The notes: generated by a model from the sequence alone, not told the origin. A DNA stretch of 37,444 nucleotides from an uncultured Emergencia sp. (GCA_937997955.1 CALLDR010000020.1:1-37444); one strand, 5' to 3'; counted from the stretch's first letter, positions 15,289-24,562 are shown. Numbers and translations are program-made.

Positions 15289-16461
15289 TTATAGAAAATT
15301 CACCATAATTCCCGCGATAATAATCGACAGGGAAGTTACAGACGCCATGCCTGCGATTACATACGGCGGTGTCAATTGAGAAATCAGGAATTCCTGTTCC
15401 TCCTTCGTCTTTCCGCACGCCATGCCGATTTCTTTAGTGATCAGCATGGTTGCGGGGAAGCCGATCAGCTGGCACATGGAAATACCCATGGCAAGATTCT
15501 TAGAATGCACGACTTTCCACGTCGGCAGCAAATAGCAAATGATAAAGGTTGCCGCAACAGCCGCTGCAAAGATAACCACCAGCTGCCATCCACAGGTGAT
15601 AATTTCAGAGATCTTGATATTTGCCAGAGATGGAATCAGCTGTCCCCACATGGCGATGATCAAAATTCCAGTAGATTTTGCCTGATCCAACACTTTTGGA
15701 GGAATGATCCCCAGCTCTCCTGCCAGAACACCGAGTATCAACGCCCAGATAGAATAATTCAATCCGGTTAGATCCCCGATGAACATCGCAAAATAAGCGA
15801 GCAGCGCAGTCAGCGCAAGACAGACAGAATCCAGCCTGTAAAAGACCTCAGCCTTCTGATAGAGTTTTTGTTTCCTGCTTACGCTTTCTTTTTTCTCTTC
15901 CACTGTAAAGGCTTCCGGGTTCTTGCGGTATAATTCCAAAAGCCGGTTAGCCTCTCTAGTACCGAACAGGGAGGCCAGCGGCGCCCCTACCAATTTTTGC
16001 ACTGAGAAAACAAGCAGTCCCAGCGCGACAGCCAGGGTCGCTCCCTTTTCAGCCGCTGCAGCCGTCATGATCTGTGTCGCGAAAACACCGCCGTTGATAA
16101 TCGGTATGGACACCAGAGACGATTCCAGACCGATCAGGGGAGCGACTGCCAGCAAGCCTACCGTAGCAGCCGCCATAGCGATCACGCACATAACCACTGA
16201 CCGCCATTCCTGAGCCAATTGTCTAAGGTTGATTCCCGATCCGATGTTGACGATAACAAACGGCACCGCCCATCCCGCGACTGTGGACAATGCTCCGGCG
16301 CGGTCAAAGATATCTGACGGAATGATTTCCGTCAAAAAACCAATAATAAAGATAATCATTACGATGAAAATACCTGAAATCTTAGATTTCGTCGTCACGC
16401 CCAGAATATCACCCACAGCGAAAATACCCAATATAATAAATAAAAACAAACACGATTCCAT
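15289..16461 (-). CDS. Putative permease, multi-pass membrane protein
   Basis: A 390-residue protein with about 10-11 hydrophobic segments and one long charged cytoplasmic loop (about 168-205: GTREANRLLELYRKNPEAFTVEEKKESVSRKQKLYQ). It resembles secondary carriers with a two-fold helical repeat (GltS or similar), and the segments LSTVAGWAVPFVIVNIGSGINL and NGGVFATQIMTAAAA look substrate-path-like. I cannot place it in a named family with certainty. It follows the M20 gene by 18 nt in the same operon, so it probably imports the substrate of that hydrolase or exports its product. Confidence 0.65.
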   Translation of the reverse strand: MESCLFLFIILGIFAVGDILGVTTKSKISGIFIVMIIFIIGFLTEIIPSDIFDRAGALSTVAGWAVPFVIVNIGSGINLRQLAQEWRSVVMCVIAMAAATVGLLAVAPLIGLESSLVSIPIINGGVFATQIMTAAAAEKGATLAVALGLLVFSVQKLVGAPLASLFGTREANRLLELYRKNPEAFTVEEKKESVSRKQKLYQKAEVFYRLDSVCLALTALLAYFAMFIGDLTGLNYSIWALILGVLAGELGIIPPKVLDQAKSTGILIIAMWGQLIPSLANIKISEIITCGWQLVVIFAAAVAATFIICYLLPTWKVVHSKNLAMGISMCQLIGFPATMLITKEIGMACGKTKEEQEFLISQLTPPYVIAGMASVTSLSIIIAGIMVNFL

Positions 16462-16479
16462 TTCTTACTTCCTTTCTCT

Positions 16480-17679
16480 CTACAGCTGGTCTTCCATTTT
16501 TTCTAAGGTTATCAGATAGGTTCCTATCATCAGTTCGAATCCGACCCGCAAGCCCCGCTCATCAATCATCAGATTCGGCGTGTGTCGGTCTCCTGCCTTT
16601 GAAGGATCTTCCGGATCCGCCACGCCTATGGTAAAATATGCCCCCGGAATTTCCATCAGCATATAGGAAAAATCCTCCGCTCCCATGACGTCATCCATAG
16701 GAATATTTTCATAACCCAATCGCTTTCCCGCTTCTGCGACATAAGAAAAGTGGGCGCTGCGGTTATTCACAGCCGCATATCCCGGAAAAGCGGTAAACTT
16801 CGCCTTGCAGCCTCTGGCTTCACATACGCAGCTCACCCGCTGTTCTATCATCTCCGGCAGAGTACGCAAAAGATCATTACTCAGCGTTCTGATGGTTCCG
16901 CCCAACGTTACGGTCTGAGAATATACATTGGGGCTGGACTGGTTATTTGAATGTATATATCCCACAGCTAACGTAGCAGTCTCTCTTGGGCCCACGCCAA
17001 GCTGCCGGATCTGATAAATCTCATTTACCGCGGCGGCCGCTGCTCCGATTGGATCTCTCGCTAACTGTGGAAACCCCGTATGTCCTCCCTTACCTTCTAT
17101 TTCAATCTCATACGCCTGCACGGCACAGGATCTGGCTCCTGGTTCCGAATCAAACTGCCCTACAGTTAAATTGGTGCGCACATGAAGAGCATAGATGCAG
17201 TCCAGGCCTTCAAGTCCGCCATCTTCAATGAGCATTCTGGCTCCTCCGGGCAGTTTCTCTTCCCCTTGCTGGAAGATAAACGCGATTTTTCCCTTTACCA
17301 GCTTCAGGTTCTCCGAAAAGGCCTCCGCCAGACACATCAAAATCGCCGCATGGGCGTCGTGGCCGCAGGCGTGCATGACGCCTTCATTTTTTGAAGCAAA
17401 GGCCAGACCGTTGCACTCTGTGATCGGCAGAGCATCAAAATCCGCGCGAAACCCGATAAAAGGCCCCAGTGTGCCGCTGTCTAAAACGGCAACAATAGAA
17501 TTTCCCCGGATACCGCCATTGATCATGACATTGAGATTTTCCAGTTTTTCATGTAACCATTTGTTGGTCTCGTATTCTTCAAAGGATAATTCCGCATTCT
17601 GATGCAGATGGCGTCGGTAGTTAATCAATTTTGACTCGAAAGCCGCGCCGAGTTTTTTAATTTCATCTGTATTCCACAT
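16480..17679 (-). CDS. M20D-family amidohydrolase (N-acyl amino acid type)
   Basis: A 399-residue metallopeptidase of the hippurate hydrolase/N-acyl-L-amino acid amidohydrolase group. Metal ligands are visible: MHACGHDAH (102-110; Cys105, His107), QQGEE (137-141; Glu140/Glu141), His166 in ALHVRT and a late DRHTPNLMID segment. GFRADFDALPI (76-86) is the standard strand. It releases an amino acid from its N-acyl form in the cytoplasm. It is the first gene of an operon with a permease. AGGTGAAA lies just before the ATG. It is only distantly similar to the AbgA-like M20 at 786-2072, so the two probably serve different substrates. A palindrome (17736-17751) is upstream. Confidence 0.92.
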   Translation of the reverse strand: MWNTDEIKKLGAAFESKLINYRRHLHQNAELSFEEYETNKWLHEKLENLNVMINGGIRGNSIVAVLDSGTLGPFIGFRADFDALPITECNGLAFASKNEGVMHACGHDAHAAILMCLAEAFSENLKLVKGKIAFIFQQGEEKLPGGARMLIEDGGLEGLDCIYALHVRTNLTVGQFDSEPGARSCAVQAYEIEIEGKGGHTGFPQLARDPIGAAAAAVNEIYQIRQLGVGPRETATLAVGYIHSNNQSSPNVYSQTVTLGGTIRTLSNDLLRTLPEMIEQRVSCVCEARGCKAKFTAFPGYAAVNNRSAHFSYVAEAGKRLGYENIPMDDVMGAEDFSYMLMEIPGAYFTIGVADPEDPSKAGDRHTPNLMIDERGLRVGFELMIGTYLITLEKMEDQL

Positions 17680-17735
17680 AGTTTCACCTCCGTCACTTAA
17701 AATTGATTACAGATCTTCATCAGCTCTCTTTCTAA

Positions 17736-17751
17736 AGAATACCATTATTCT
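17736..17751. promoter_or_regulatory. Palindrome upstream of the M20-permease operon
   Basis: AGAATA-CCAT-TATTCT is a perfect 6-bp inverted repeat with a 4-nt centre, 56 nt before the M20 start. It is a candidate operator for an unknown regulator. Confidence 0.35.
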
Positions 17752-17823
17752 GAAAATAAGGATACTTCATTCGATTCATATCTTATTCCCGCCAGTTATA
17801 AGTCATCTATATTTCCATACAAA

Positions 17824-17870
17824 AAGCCGCAAGTAACCTGCGGCCCTTTCAGGCGCGTCACTTGCGGCTT
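17824..17870 (-). terminator. Rho-independent terminator after pyruvate carboxylase
   Basis: On the minus strand AAGCCGCAAGT (17860-17870, read in reverse) pairs with ACTTGCGGCTT (17824-17834), followed by TTTTGTATGG. The loop also holds a GCCTGAAAGGGC pairing. It is a strong terminator 25 nt past the stop. Confidence 0.9.
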
Positions 17871-17894
17871 CTTCTATCATATGATTTTTTTTAT

Positions 17895-20800
17895 TTATTT
17901 GGTTTCGGCCTCTTCTCTCAGCTTGGCTACCAGCTCACCGGCCTTAACCTGCTGTCCTTCGTGGGCGTAGATGGTATCTACGATACCGTCAGCAGTTGCC
18001 AGGATGTTGGTCTCCATCTTCATGGCCTCGATGACGGCGATCGGCTGCTTCTCAGCTACCCTCTCGCCTTCCTTGACCAGGATCTTGATGATGTTGCCCG
18101 GGATATTGGCGCCGATTTCCATCGGATCGTCCTCGTCTGCGAAACGAACCGTCGCGATGGATGAAACAGCGGACTGCATATCCTCATCTTTGATCTTGAT
18201 GATTCTTCTGTTTCCGTTGACTTCAAATACCAGGTCGCGGTTGCCTTCCGCATCTACCTTTCTGATCTCCTGCAGTTTGATAACCAGAATCTTTCCCTCT
18301 TCCAGCTTTACTTCGCAGGTCTCGCCCTCTTCCAGGCCGTGGAAGAAGATATCGCTGCCCATGTAGCGGAAGTTGCCGTCCTTCTTCAGGCTGGTCAGAT
18401 AGTCCTCGAAGACCTTCGGATACATAGCGTAGCTCAAGACCTCCTGCATCGTGCCCTTCAGATCGAAGTGCTGCTGCAGTCCCGTCCTGATGTATTCAAA
18501 ATCTTCCGGCGGCAGCAGTTCGCCAGGTCTGCAGGTGATCGGCTCCTTATCCTTCAGTACCAGCTTCTGCAGATCCTTCGGGAATCCGCCTTCCGGCTGG
18601 CCCATCATGCCTTCAAAGTAGGACACGGTGGAATCAGGGAAGTCGATGCCTTTGCCCTTTTCCAGAATGTTCTCCGGCGTCATGTCGTTCTGTACCATGA
18701 AGATGGCCAGGTCGCCTACCACCTTGGAGGACGGAGTAACCTTGACGATGTCGCCCAGCATCTGGTTTACGGATTTATACATATCCTTTACTTCCTGGAA
18801 CTTGTGGCCCAGACCGAAGGATTCTACCTGCGGCTTCAGGTTGGAGTACTGGCCGCCAGGGATCTCGTACTTGTAGATTTCCGCAGTGGAAGTCGCCATG
18901 TCGGATTCAAACTTCTTGTATACCGGTCTGACGTCTCTCCAGTATTCGGAGATCTTCTGAATACCGTCCAGATCAATGCCGGTGTCCCTGCTGCTGTTTT
19001 CAACGGCAGCAACGACGGAGTTCAGCGCCGGCTGAGAGGTCAGCCCGGACATGCTGTTGAACGCGGCGTCCACGATATCCACGCCGGCCTGCGCAGCCAT
19101 CAGGATAGTAGCGACGCCGTTGCCGGAAGTATCGTGGGTGTGCAGGTGGATCGGAATGCTGATCTCCTGTTTCAGAGCGTCGACCAGCTTGTAAGCCGCC
19201 ATCGGCTTCAGCAGGCCGGACATATCCTTGATACCCAGAATGTGGGAACCTCTCTTTTCCAGCTCCTTGGCCATTCTGATGTAGTAGTCCAGATTGTACT
19301 TTGTTCTCGTGTCGTCCAGGATGTCGCCGGTGTAGCACAGGCACGCCTCCGCTACCTTGCCCTGGTTCAGCGTTTCGTCCAGCGCAACCTCCATACCCTG
19401 GATCCAGTTGAGGGAGTCGAAGATACGGAATACGTCGATGCCGGCCTTGGCAGATTCCTTGACAAACTCTCTGATCACGTTGTCCGGATAGTTCTTGTAT
19501 CCTACGGCGTTGGCGCCTCTGATCAGCATCTGGAACATGACGTTAGGAATCTTCGTTCTCAGGGTCTCCAGTCTTTCCCACGGATTTTCCTTCAGGAATC
19601 TGAACGCGGTATCAAAGGTAGCGCCGCCCCACATTTCCAGGGAGAACATGTCTTTGCCGTAGAGAGCTACAGCCGGCGCGATCTTCTCCATATCCACGGA
19701 TCTGACGCGGGTCGCCATCAGGGACTGCTGCGCGTCTCTCATGGTCGTATCAGTGATCAAAAGCTTTTTCTGATCCAACGCCCATTTCGCGACGGCCTCC
19801 GGTCCCTGCTGATCCAGCATCTGCTTGGTGCCGGACAGCACGTTGATCTCAGTCATCGGGATCCTAGGGAATACCGGCACGTTGAACTGCGGCTTGATGC
19901 CCTTGGTCTCATTGACCACTTTGTTTCCGATGTAATTCAGGACCTTTAATTCCTTGTCATCAGCCTTTCTGATGTTCATCAGCTCCGGATTTGCCGCGAT
20001 AAAGCCCGTATCACATTCGCCGGCCTTGAAGGTCGGGTGGTTCAGCACGTTGAGCAGGAAGCCGATGTTGGTCTTGACGCCTTTGATCTCGGTTTCTCTC
20101 AGGGCTCTGATGGCCTTTCTGGTGGCCGCGTCAAAGGTGTTCGCGTAGGAGGTCTGCTTTACCAGCAGGCTGTCGTAGTACGGCGAAATCTCCGCGCCGG
20201 TGAAGCCGTTGCCGCCGTCCAGACGGATGCCGTAGCCGGACGCGCTTCTGTAGAACTCGATGGTTCCGGTGTCAGGAGCAAATCCGTTGGCAGGATCCTC
20301 TGTGGTGATTCTGCACTGGATCGCGTAGCCTCTCATCTGGATGTCCTTCTGGCTCTTGATATTGATCTCATCGGAATCCAGGGTATAGCCCTCCGCGATC
20401 AGGATCTGGGACTGGACGATATCGATGCCCGTTACCATTTCCGTTACAGTATGCTCTACCTGGATTCTAGGGTTCATCTCGATAAAGTAGTGGTTGCCGT
20501 GCTTATCCATGAGGAATTCCACAGTACCCGCGCTTCTGTAGTTTACAGAACGGGCGATTTTCAGCGCGTCTTCACAGATGGCTCTTCTCTTTTCCTCAGT
20601 CAGGCACAGAGACGGCGTAAATTCGATGACCTTCTGATGTCTTCTCTGAATGGAACAGTCTCTTTCGCAGAGATGCACCACGTTGCCGTATTTATCGCCC
20701 AGCACCTGAACTTCGATATGCTTCGGGCTTTCCAGATATTTTTCAATAAAGATATCGTCGATGCCGAAGGCTTTCTTCGCTTCGCTTCTGGCGCTTCTGT

Positions 20801-21359
20801 ATTCTGGAAGCAGGTCTTCCTCGTTTCTGACGATTCTCATACCTCTTCCGCCGCCGCCGGCAGCCGCCTTCAAAATGATCGGATATCCGCATTTTCTCGC
20901 AAATTCTTTCGCTTCTTCATCTGTCTGAATGGCCTTTTCCACGCCAGGAATGGTCGGCACGCCTACCTTCATGGCGACCAGCTTGGACTGGATCTTATCG
21001 CCTAGGCTGCTCATCATGGTGTGGGTCGGTCCGATGAACTCGATGCCGGCCTCTTCACAGGCAGCAGCGAAGTCTTCGTTTTCGGACAGGAAGCCGTAGC
21101 CAGGATGGATGGCGTCTACGCCTTTTGCCTTTGCCAGGCTGATGATCTCCTCGATGCCCAGATAAGCGGCTACCGGGGTCTTGCCCTTGCCGATCTGGTA
21201 GGATTCATCTGCCTTGGTCCTGAACAGCGCGTTTCTGTCCTCTTCCGAGTAAATCGCGACCGTTCTGATACCCAGCTCGTGGCAGGCTCTGAAGATACGG
21301 ATGGCGATCTCGCCTCTGTTGGCGACTAAGACTCTCTTGAATTTTTTAATTTCTTTCAT
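17895..21359 (-). CDS. pyc: Pyruvate carboxylase
   Basis: A 1154-residue single-chain enzyme of the expected length. It carboxylates pyruvate to oxaloacetate with ATP and bicarbonate. Domains: biotin carboxylase (about 5-460; ATP-grasp with AAAGGGGRGMRIV and ERDCSIQRRHQKVIEFTPS), carboxyltransferase (about 540-810; ITDTTMRDAQQSLMATRVR and the metal-site HLHTHDTSGNG), the conserved PYC_OADA region, and a C-terminal biotinyl domain with EAMKMETN, in which Lys1114 (40 residues from the end) is biotinylated. AGGAGA lies 7 nt before the ATG. It lies 47 nt after the mscS-like gene without a visible terminator, so it may be read from the typA promoter as well as its own. It feeds oxaloacetate into amino acid and C4 metabolism. 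Confidence 0.98.
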   Translation of the reverse strand: MKEIKKFKRVLVANRGEIAIRIFRACHELGIRTVAIYSEEDRNALFRTKADESYQIGKGKTPVAAYLGIEEIISLAKAKGVDAIHPGYGFLSENEDFAAACEEAGIEFIGPTHTMMSSLGDKIQSKLVAMKVGVPTIPGVEKAIQTDEEAKEFARKCGYPIILKAAAGGGGRGMRIVRNEEDLLPEYRSARSEAKKAFGIDDIFIEKYLESPKHIEVQVLGDKYGNVVHLCERDCSIQRRHQKVIEFTPSLCLTEEKRRAICEDALKIARSVNYRSAGTVEFLMDKHGNHYFIEMNPRIQVEHTVTEMVTGIDIVQSQILIAEGYTLDSDEINIKSQKDIQMRGYAIQCRITTEDPANGFAPDTGTIEFYRSASGYGIRLDGGNGFTGAEISPYYDSLLVKQTSYANTFDAATRKAIRALRETEIKGVKTNIGFLLNVLNHPTFKAGECDTGFIAANPELMNIRKADDKELKVLNYIGNKVVNETKGIKPQFNVPVFPRIPMTEINVLSGTKQMLDQQGPEAVAKWALDQKKLLITDTTMRDAQQSLMATRVRSVDMEKIAPAVALYGKDMFSLEMWGGATFDTAFRFLKENPWERLETLRTKIPNVMFQMLIRGANAVGYKNYPDNVIREFVKESAKAGIDVFRIFDSLNWIQGMEVALDETLNQGKVAEACLCYTGDILDDTRTKYNLDYYIRMAKELEKRGSHILGIKDMSGLLKPMAAYKLVDALKQEISIPIHLHTHDTSGNGVATILMAAQAGVDIVDAAFNSMSGLTSQPALNSVVAAVENSSRDTGIDLDGIQKISEYWRDVRPVYKKFESDMATSTAEIYKYEIPGGQYSNLKPQVESFGLGHKFQEVKDMYKSVNQMLGDIVKVTPSSKVVGDLAIFMVQNDMTPENILEKGKGIDFPDSTVSYFEGMMGQPEGGFPKDLQKLVLKDKEPITCRPGELLPPEDFEYIRTGLQQHFDLKGTMQEVLSYAMYPKVFEDYLTSLKKDGNFRYMGSDIFFHGLEEGETCEVKLEEGKILVIKLQEIRKVDAEGNRDLVFEVNGNRRIIKIKDEDMQSAVSSIATVRFADEDDPMEIGANIPGNIIKILVKEGERVAEKQPIAVIEAMKMETNILATADGIVDTIYAHEGQQVKAGELVAKLREEAETK

Positions 21360-21406
21360 CTTTGTCTCCTATTCTCTTATGTTAAAAAAATTAAAATAAT
21401 AAACGG

Positions 21407-22222
21407 TTATTTTTTCAAAATGTGAACGTCCAGCTGCGGATACGGTATGTTGATTCCCGCTTCATCAAAGGCCAGCTTCACATTTTCTTCCAAAAAGTAC
21501 TTTACGTCATAGTAGTGCTCCGTCCTGCACCACACCCTGAAGTCCATCAAAACGGCGTGCTCCCCGTGAGACGCCACGCCGATCAAAGGCGCGGGCTCCG
21601 CCAGGATTTCCTCGCAGCTCGCCGCGATGGCCTCCATCAAAGCGCGGGCTTCCTCGATGTCCGCGCTGTAGCTGATGGAAAAGACGCAGTCCACCCGCCG
21701 GGTATCCTCCCGGGAATAGTTGGTCAAAACGGACGTGGTAATGGTTCCGTTGGGTATAGTCACTACTTTGTTGTCAAAGGTATGCAGCTGCGTGGTCAGC
21801 AGATCGATGCTGTCCACCACGCCGCTGGTACCGGCTACCTCTATGGTATCGCCTCGGTGAAAGGGCTTGTTGACCAAAATGATCAAACCCCCTGCGATGT
21901 TTCCCAGGCTGTCCTTCAGGGCCAAAGCGATGGCGGCGCCTCCGGCGCCCAGCACCGTGACCAGGGAAGTGGTGCTGATGCCCAGCTTCTGCAGCACGGT
22001 GATCACCAGAATGATCCACAGGATTACCTTGGTCGCTTTGACGATGAACAGATGCAGCGCCTCGTCCAGCTGTGTCTTCTCCAGGGTCTTCTTCTCGATG
22101 CGGAGAAGGATCCGGATAACGATCCAGCCGATAAAAAAGACGATGGCGGCGATGCCGATCTGGACGGCGATCTCTACGGTCTTTTCGGAAATGCCGATGG
22201 TGTCGGCCAGATTTTCCTGCAA
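21407..22222 (-). CDS. Small-conductance mechanosensitive channel, MscS family
   Basis: A 271-residue membrane protein: three N-terminal hydrophobic helices (about 20-115) with the pore-lining TM3 segment VLGAGGAAIALALKDSLGNIAGGLIIL (about 92-118), then the MscS beta domain (NKPFHRGDTIEVAGTSGVV) and a cytoplasmic alpha/beta domain. It opens under membrane tension and releases solutes during hypo-osmotic shock. The start is a TTG at 22222, preceded by GGGAGG with 7 nt spacing; this site lies inside the last codons of typA. The gene begins 4 nt after the typA stop, so it is co-transcribed. The short N-terminus places it with MscS itself rather than the long MscK type. Confidence 0.93.
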   Translation of the reverse strand: MQENLADTIGISEKTVEIAVQIGIAAIVFFIGWIVIRILLRIEKKTLEKTQLDEALHLFIVKATKVILWIILVITVLQKLGISTTSLVTVLGAGGAAIALALKDSLGNIAGGLIILVNKPFHRGDTIEVAGTSGVVDSIDLLTTQLHTFDNKVVTIPNGTITTSVLTNYSREDTRRVDCVFSISYSADIEEARALMEAIAASCEEILAEPAPLIGVASHGEHAVLMDFRVWCRTEHYYDVKYFLEENVKLAFDEAGINIPYPQLDVHILKK

Positions 22223-22226
22223 TTCA

Positions 22227-24098
22227 TCACCTCCCCGACCTTCTGCGTTCGATCTCCCGGAGCAGCTTCTTTCTCAGGCGGATGTCGTCCGGTGTGATCT
22301 CTACCAGCTCGTCATCTTCGATGAATTCCAGCGCTTCTTCCAGGGTGAAAACACGGGGCGGAGACAATTTGATCGCCTCGTCGCTGCCGGCGGCTCGCAT
22401 GTTGCTGACTTTCTTGGCCTTGCACGGGTTGACCTCCATATCGTCGCCGCGGCTGTTCATGCCCACGATCATGCCTTCGTAAACCTTTGTTCCCGGCTCT
22501 ACGAACATCTGCACCCGCTCGCCGATGTTAAACAGGGCGTAAGGCGTACAAACGCCTTCTTCGATGGCGATGGCCACGCCGTTGCCGCGTCCCTGGATGT
22601 CGCCTTTGTACGGCTGAAATTCCAGAAAGCGCCGCTCCATGGTGCCTTCGCCGCGGGTATCGTTGATGAACTCAGAGCGATATCCCAGCAGGCCTCTGGT
22701 CGGCACGTGGTATTCCAATCTTGAATACCCGTTTTCGCCAGTCATCTGGACCATGATGCCCTTCCGCAGGTTCAGCTTGCTGATGACGGTACCGGCGTAC
22801 TCGTCAGGTACGCTGATGACCACCTCCTCCACAGGCTCCAGCTTGCGGCCGGTTTCATCTCTGCGGATGATGACCTCCGGTTTGGAAACGGCCAGCTCAT
22901 AGCCTTCTCTGCGCATGTTTTCTATCAAAATGGACAGGTGGAGCTCTCCTCTGCCTGATACCTTGAAACAGTCAGTGGAGTCAGTCTCTTCGACCATGAG
23001 GCCCACGTTGACCTCCAGCTCTTTGTCCAGTCTCTCTCGGATATGTCTGGATGTGACGAATTTTCCGACCTTGCCGGCAAAGGGCGATTTGTTGACCATG
23101 AAGTTCATGGACAGGGTCGGTTCTTCGATGTGTATCATCTCCATAGGCTGCGGATCCTTCGGATCACAGATGGTTTCTCCGATGGAAATGTCGGAAATGC
23201 CGGACACCACTACGATATCTCCGCATTCCGCTTCCTCTACGGCGGTCCGCTTCAGGCCGCGATAGACGAAGACCTGATTGATCTTCCTCTGGACGATGCT
23301 GCCGTCTTCCTTGGCGACGGCCACGGTCTGACCTTCTTTGATGGTGCCTTTGGTGACGCGTCCGATGCCGAGACGGCCGATATAGTCGTCATAGGCCAGG
23401 CTGGAAACCTGCAGCTGCAGGGGTTCCTCCCGCAGATCGGGATACGTCTGGCAGTGATCTATGATGGTATCGAACAACGGCGTAATATCCAGTCCCGCAT
23501 AGCCTGCCGGCGTATGCTTCATCTTGCTGCCACCCTCTTCCACGGACAGGCCTTCGGCCTCCTTCGGGTCTCTCACCGCGATGCCCTGTCTGGCGATGCC
23601 GTACAGGATCGGGAAGTCCAGCTGCGCGTCGTTGGCGTTGAGATCCATGAACAGCTCGTAGACCTCGTCCACCACCTCGTCGATGCGGGCGTCTTTTTTA
23701 TCGATCTTGTTGATGAACAGGATCGGGTTCAGTCCCTGTTCCAGGGACTTGCTCAGTACGAATCTGGTCTGGGGCATCGGACCTTCGCTGGAATCCACCA
23801 GCAAAATGACCGTGTCTACGGTCTTCATGATACGCTCTACTTCTGAAGAGAAGTCAGCGTGCCCCGGGGTATCGACGATGTTGATCTTTACGTCGCCGTG
23901 CATGATCGAGCAGTTCTTGGAATAGATGGTGATGCCTCTTTCCCGCTCGATATCGTCGCTGTCCATCACGCAGTCCACGACTTCTTCGTTAGCCCTGAAA
24001 ACTCCGCTCTGATTCAGAAACGCGTCCACCAAGGTGGACTTTCCTGCATCGACATGGGCTATAACTGCGATGTTGATGATCTTCTGTTGTTCTGTCAT
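22227..24098 (-). CDS. typA: Translational GTPase TypA/BipA
   Basis: A 623-residue GTPase. G1 AHVDAGKS (14-21), the switch region ERERGITI, G3 DTPGH (76-80) and G4 NKID (130-133) are all intact, followed by EF-G-like domains II, III and V and the family-specific C-terminal domain. TypA binds ribosomes and helps 50S assembly, especially under cold or stress. The start has a good promoter (24134-24162) and AGAGGAAAG-type ribosome binding site. It is the first gene of a typA-mscS-pyc run. Its upstream region carries an unusual 63-bp repeat array. Confidence 0.98.
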   Translation of the reverse strand: MTEQQKIINIAVIAHVDAGKSTLVDAFLNQSGVFRANEEVVDCVMDSDDIERERGITIYSKNCSIMHGDVKINIVDTPGHADFSSEVERIMKTVDTVILLVDSSEGPMPQTRFVLSKSLEQGLNPILFINKIDKKDARIDEVVDEVYELFMDLNANDAQLDFPILYGIARQGIAVRDPKEAEGLSVEEGGSKMKHTPAGYAGLDITPLFDTIIDHCQTYPDLREEPLQLQVSSLAYDDYIGRLGIGRVTKGTIKEGQTVAVAKEDGSIVQRKINQVFVYRGLKRTAVEEAECGDIVVVSGISDISIGETICDPKDPQPMEMIHIEEPTLSMNFMVNKSPFAGKVGKFVTSRHIRERLDKELEVNVGLMVEETDSTDCFKVSGRGELHLSILIENMRREGYELAVSKPEVIIRRDETGRKLEPVEEVVISVPDEYAGTVISKLNLRKGIMVQMTGENGYSRLEYHVPTRGLLGYRSEFINDTRGEGTMERRFLEFQPYKGDIQGRGNGVAIAIEEGVCTPYALFNIGERVQMFVEPGTKVYEGMIVGMNSRGDDMEVNPCKAKKVSNMRAAGSDEAIKLSPPRVFTLEEALEFIEDDELVEITPDDIRLRKKLLREIERRRSGR

Positions 24099-24133
24099 TC
24101 TCTTTCCTCTTTTACACTACAAAATATCATATA

Positions 24134-24162
24134 ATTATACCGCATTTTCGGCGATTGTTCAA
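24134..24162 (-). promoter_or_regulatory. Sigma-A promoter of typA
   Basis: On the minus strand TTGAAC (24157-24162), 17 nt, TATAAT (24134-24139), 36 nt before the start codon. The repeat array starts about 75 bp upstream of its -35 box. Confidence 0.85.
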
Positions 24163-24237
24163 TAGTTTGTGTAAGTATACACGCAAAATTCTTTCTCGCG
24201 TTAGCAAGATGAAGCCGCGGGTCGGGCCGAGCGCTGT

Positions 24238-24562
24238 TTTACGAAACCATCAGCCAGAGTTCTGTTCGTCGGTTTCGTATTTCGCCGGTATCGACATTGA
24301 TTTACGAAACCTTTAGCCAGAGCTCCGCTCGTTGGTTTCGTATTTCGCCGGCATCGACATTGTTTTACGAAACATTTGACTAGAGCTCCACTCGTTGGTT
24401 TCGTATTTCGCTGGCGTCGACATTGATATACGAAACTTTTAGCCAGAGCTCCGCTCGTTGGTTTCGTATTTTATCGGCATCGACATTATTTTACGAAACC
24501 TTTGGCCAGATTTCCGCTCGTTGGTTTCGTATTTCGCCGGCATCTTTGTTGTTTTACGAAAC
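24238..24562. repeat. 63-bp tandem repeat array with an internal hairpin in each unit
   Basis: Five full units begin at 24238, 24301, 24364, 24427 and 24490, exactly 63 bp apart, and a sixth partial unit starts at 24553. Each unit begins TTTACGAAAC, holds AGCCAGAGCTCCGCTCG-like sequence, then GGTTTCGTATTTCG and CGGCATCGACATT. ACGAAAC and GTTTCGT are inverted arms about 24 nt apart, kept in every full unit while the interior varies, so each unit can fold as a hairpin. No complete open frame runs through it: the plus frame with a 21-residue periodicity has no ATG or GTG and is broken by a TAG in unit 3, and the minus frame has TAA in units 4-5. It fills the divergent gap between typA and a methyltransferase gene. 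Confidence 0.95.

Noticed and set aside
18339..19949. 536-codon open frame on the plus strand
   Set aside because: It is antisense to pyruvate carboxylase, whose motifs are unambiguous.
24238..24562. CRISPR array
   Set aside because: The whole 63-bp unit is repeated; there are no unique spacers and no cas genes in the window.
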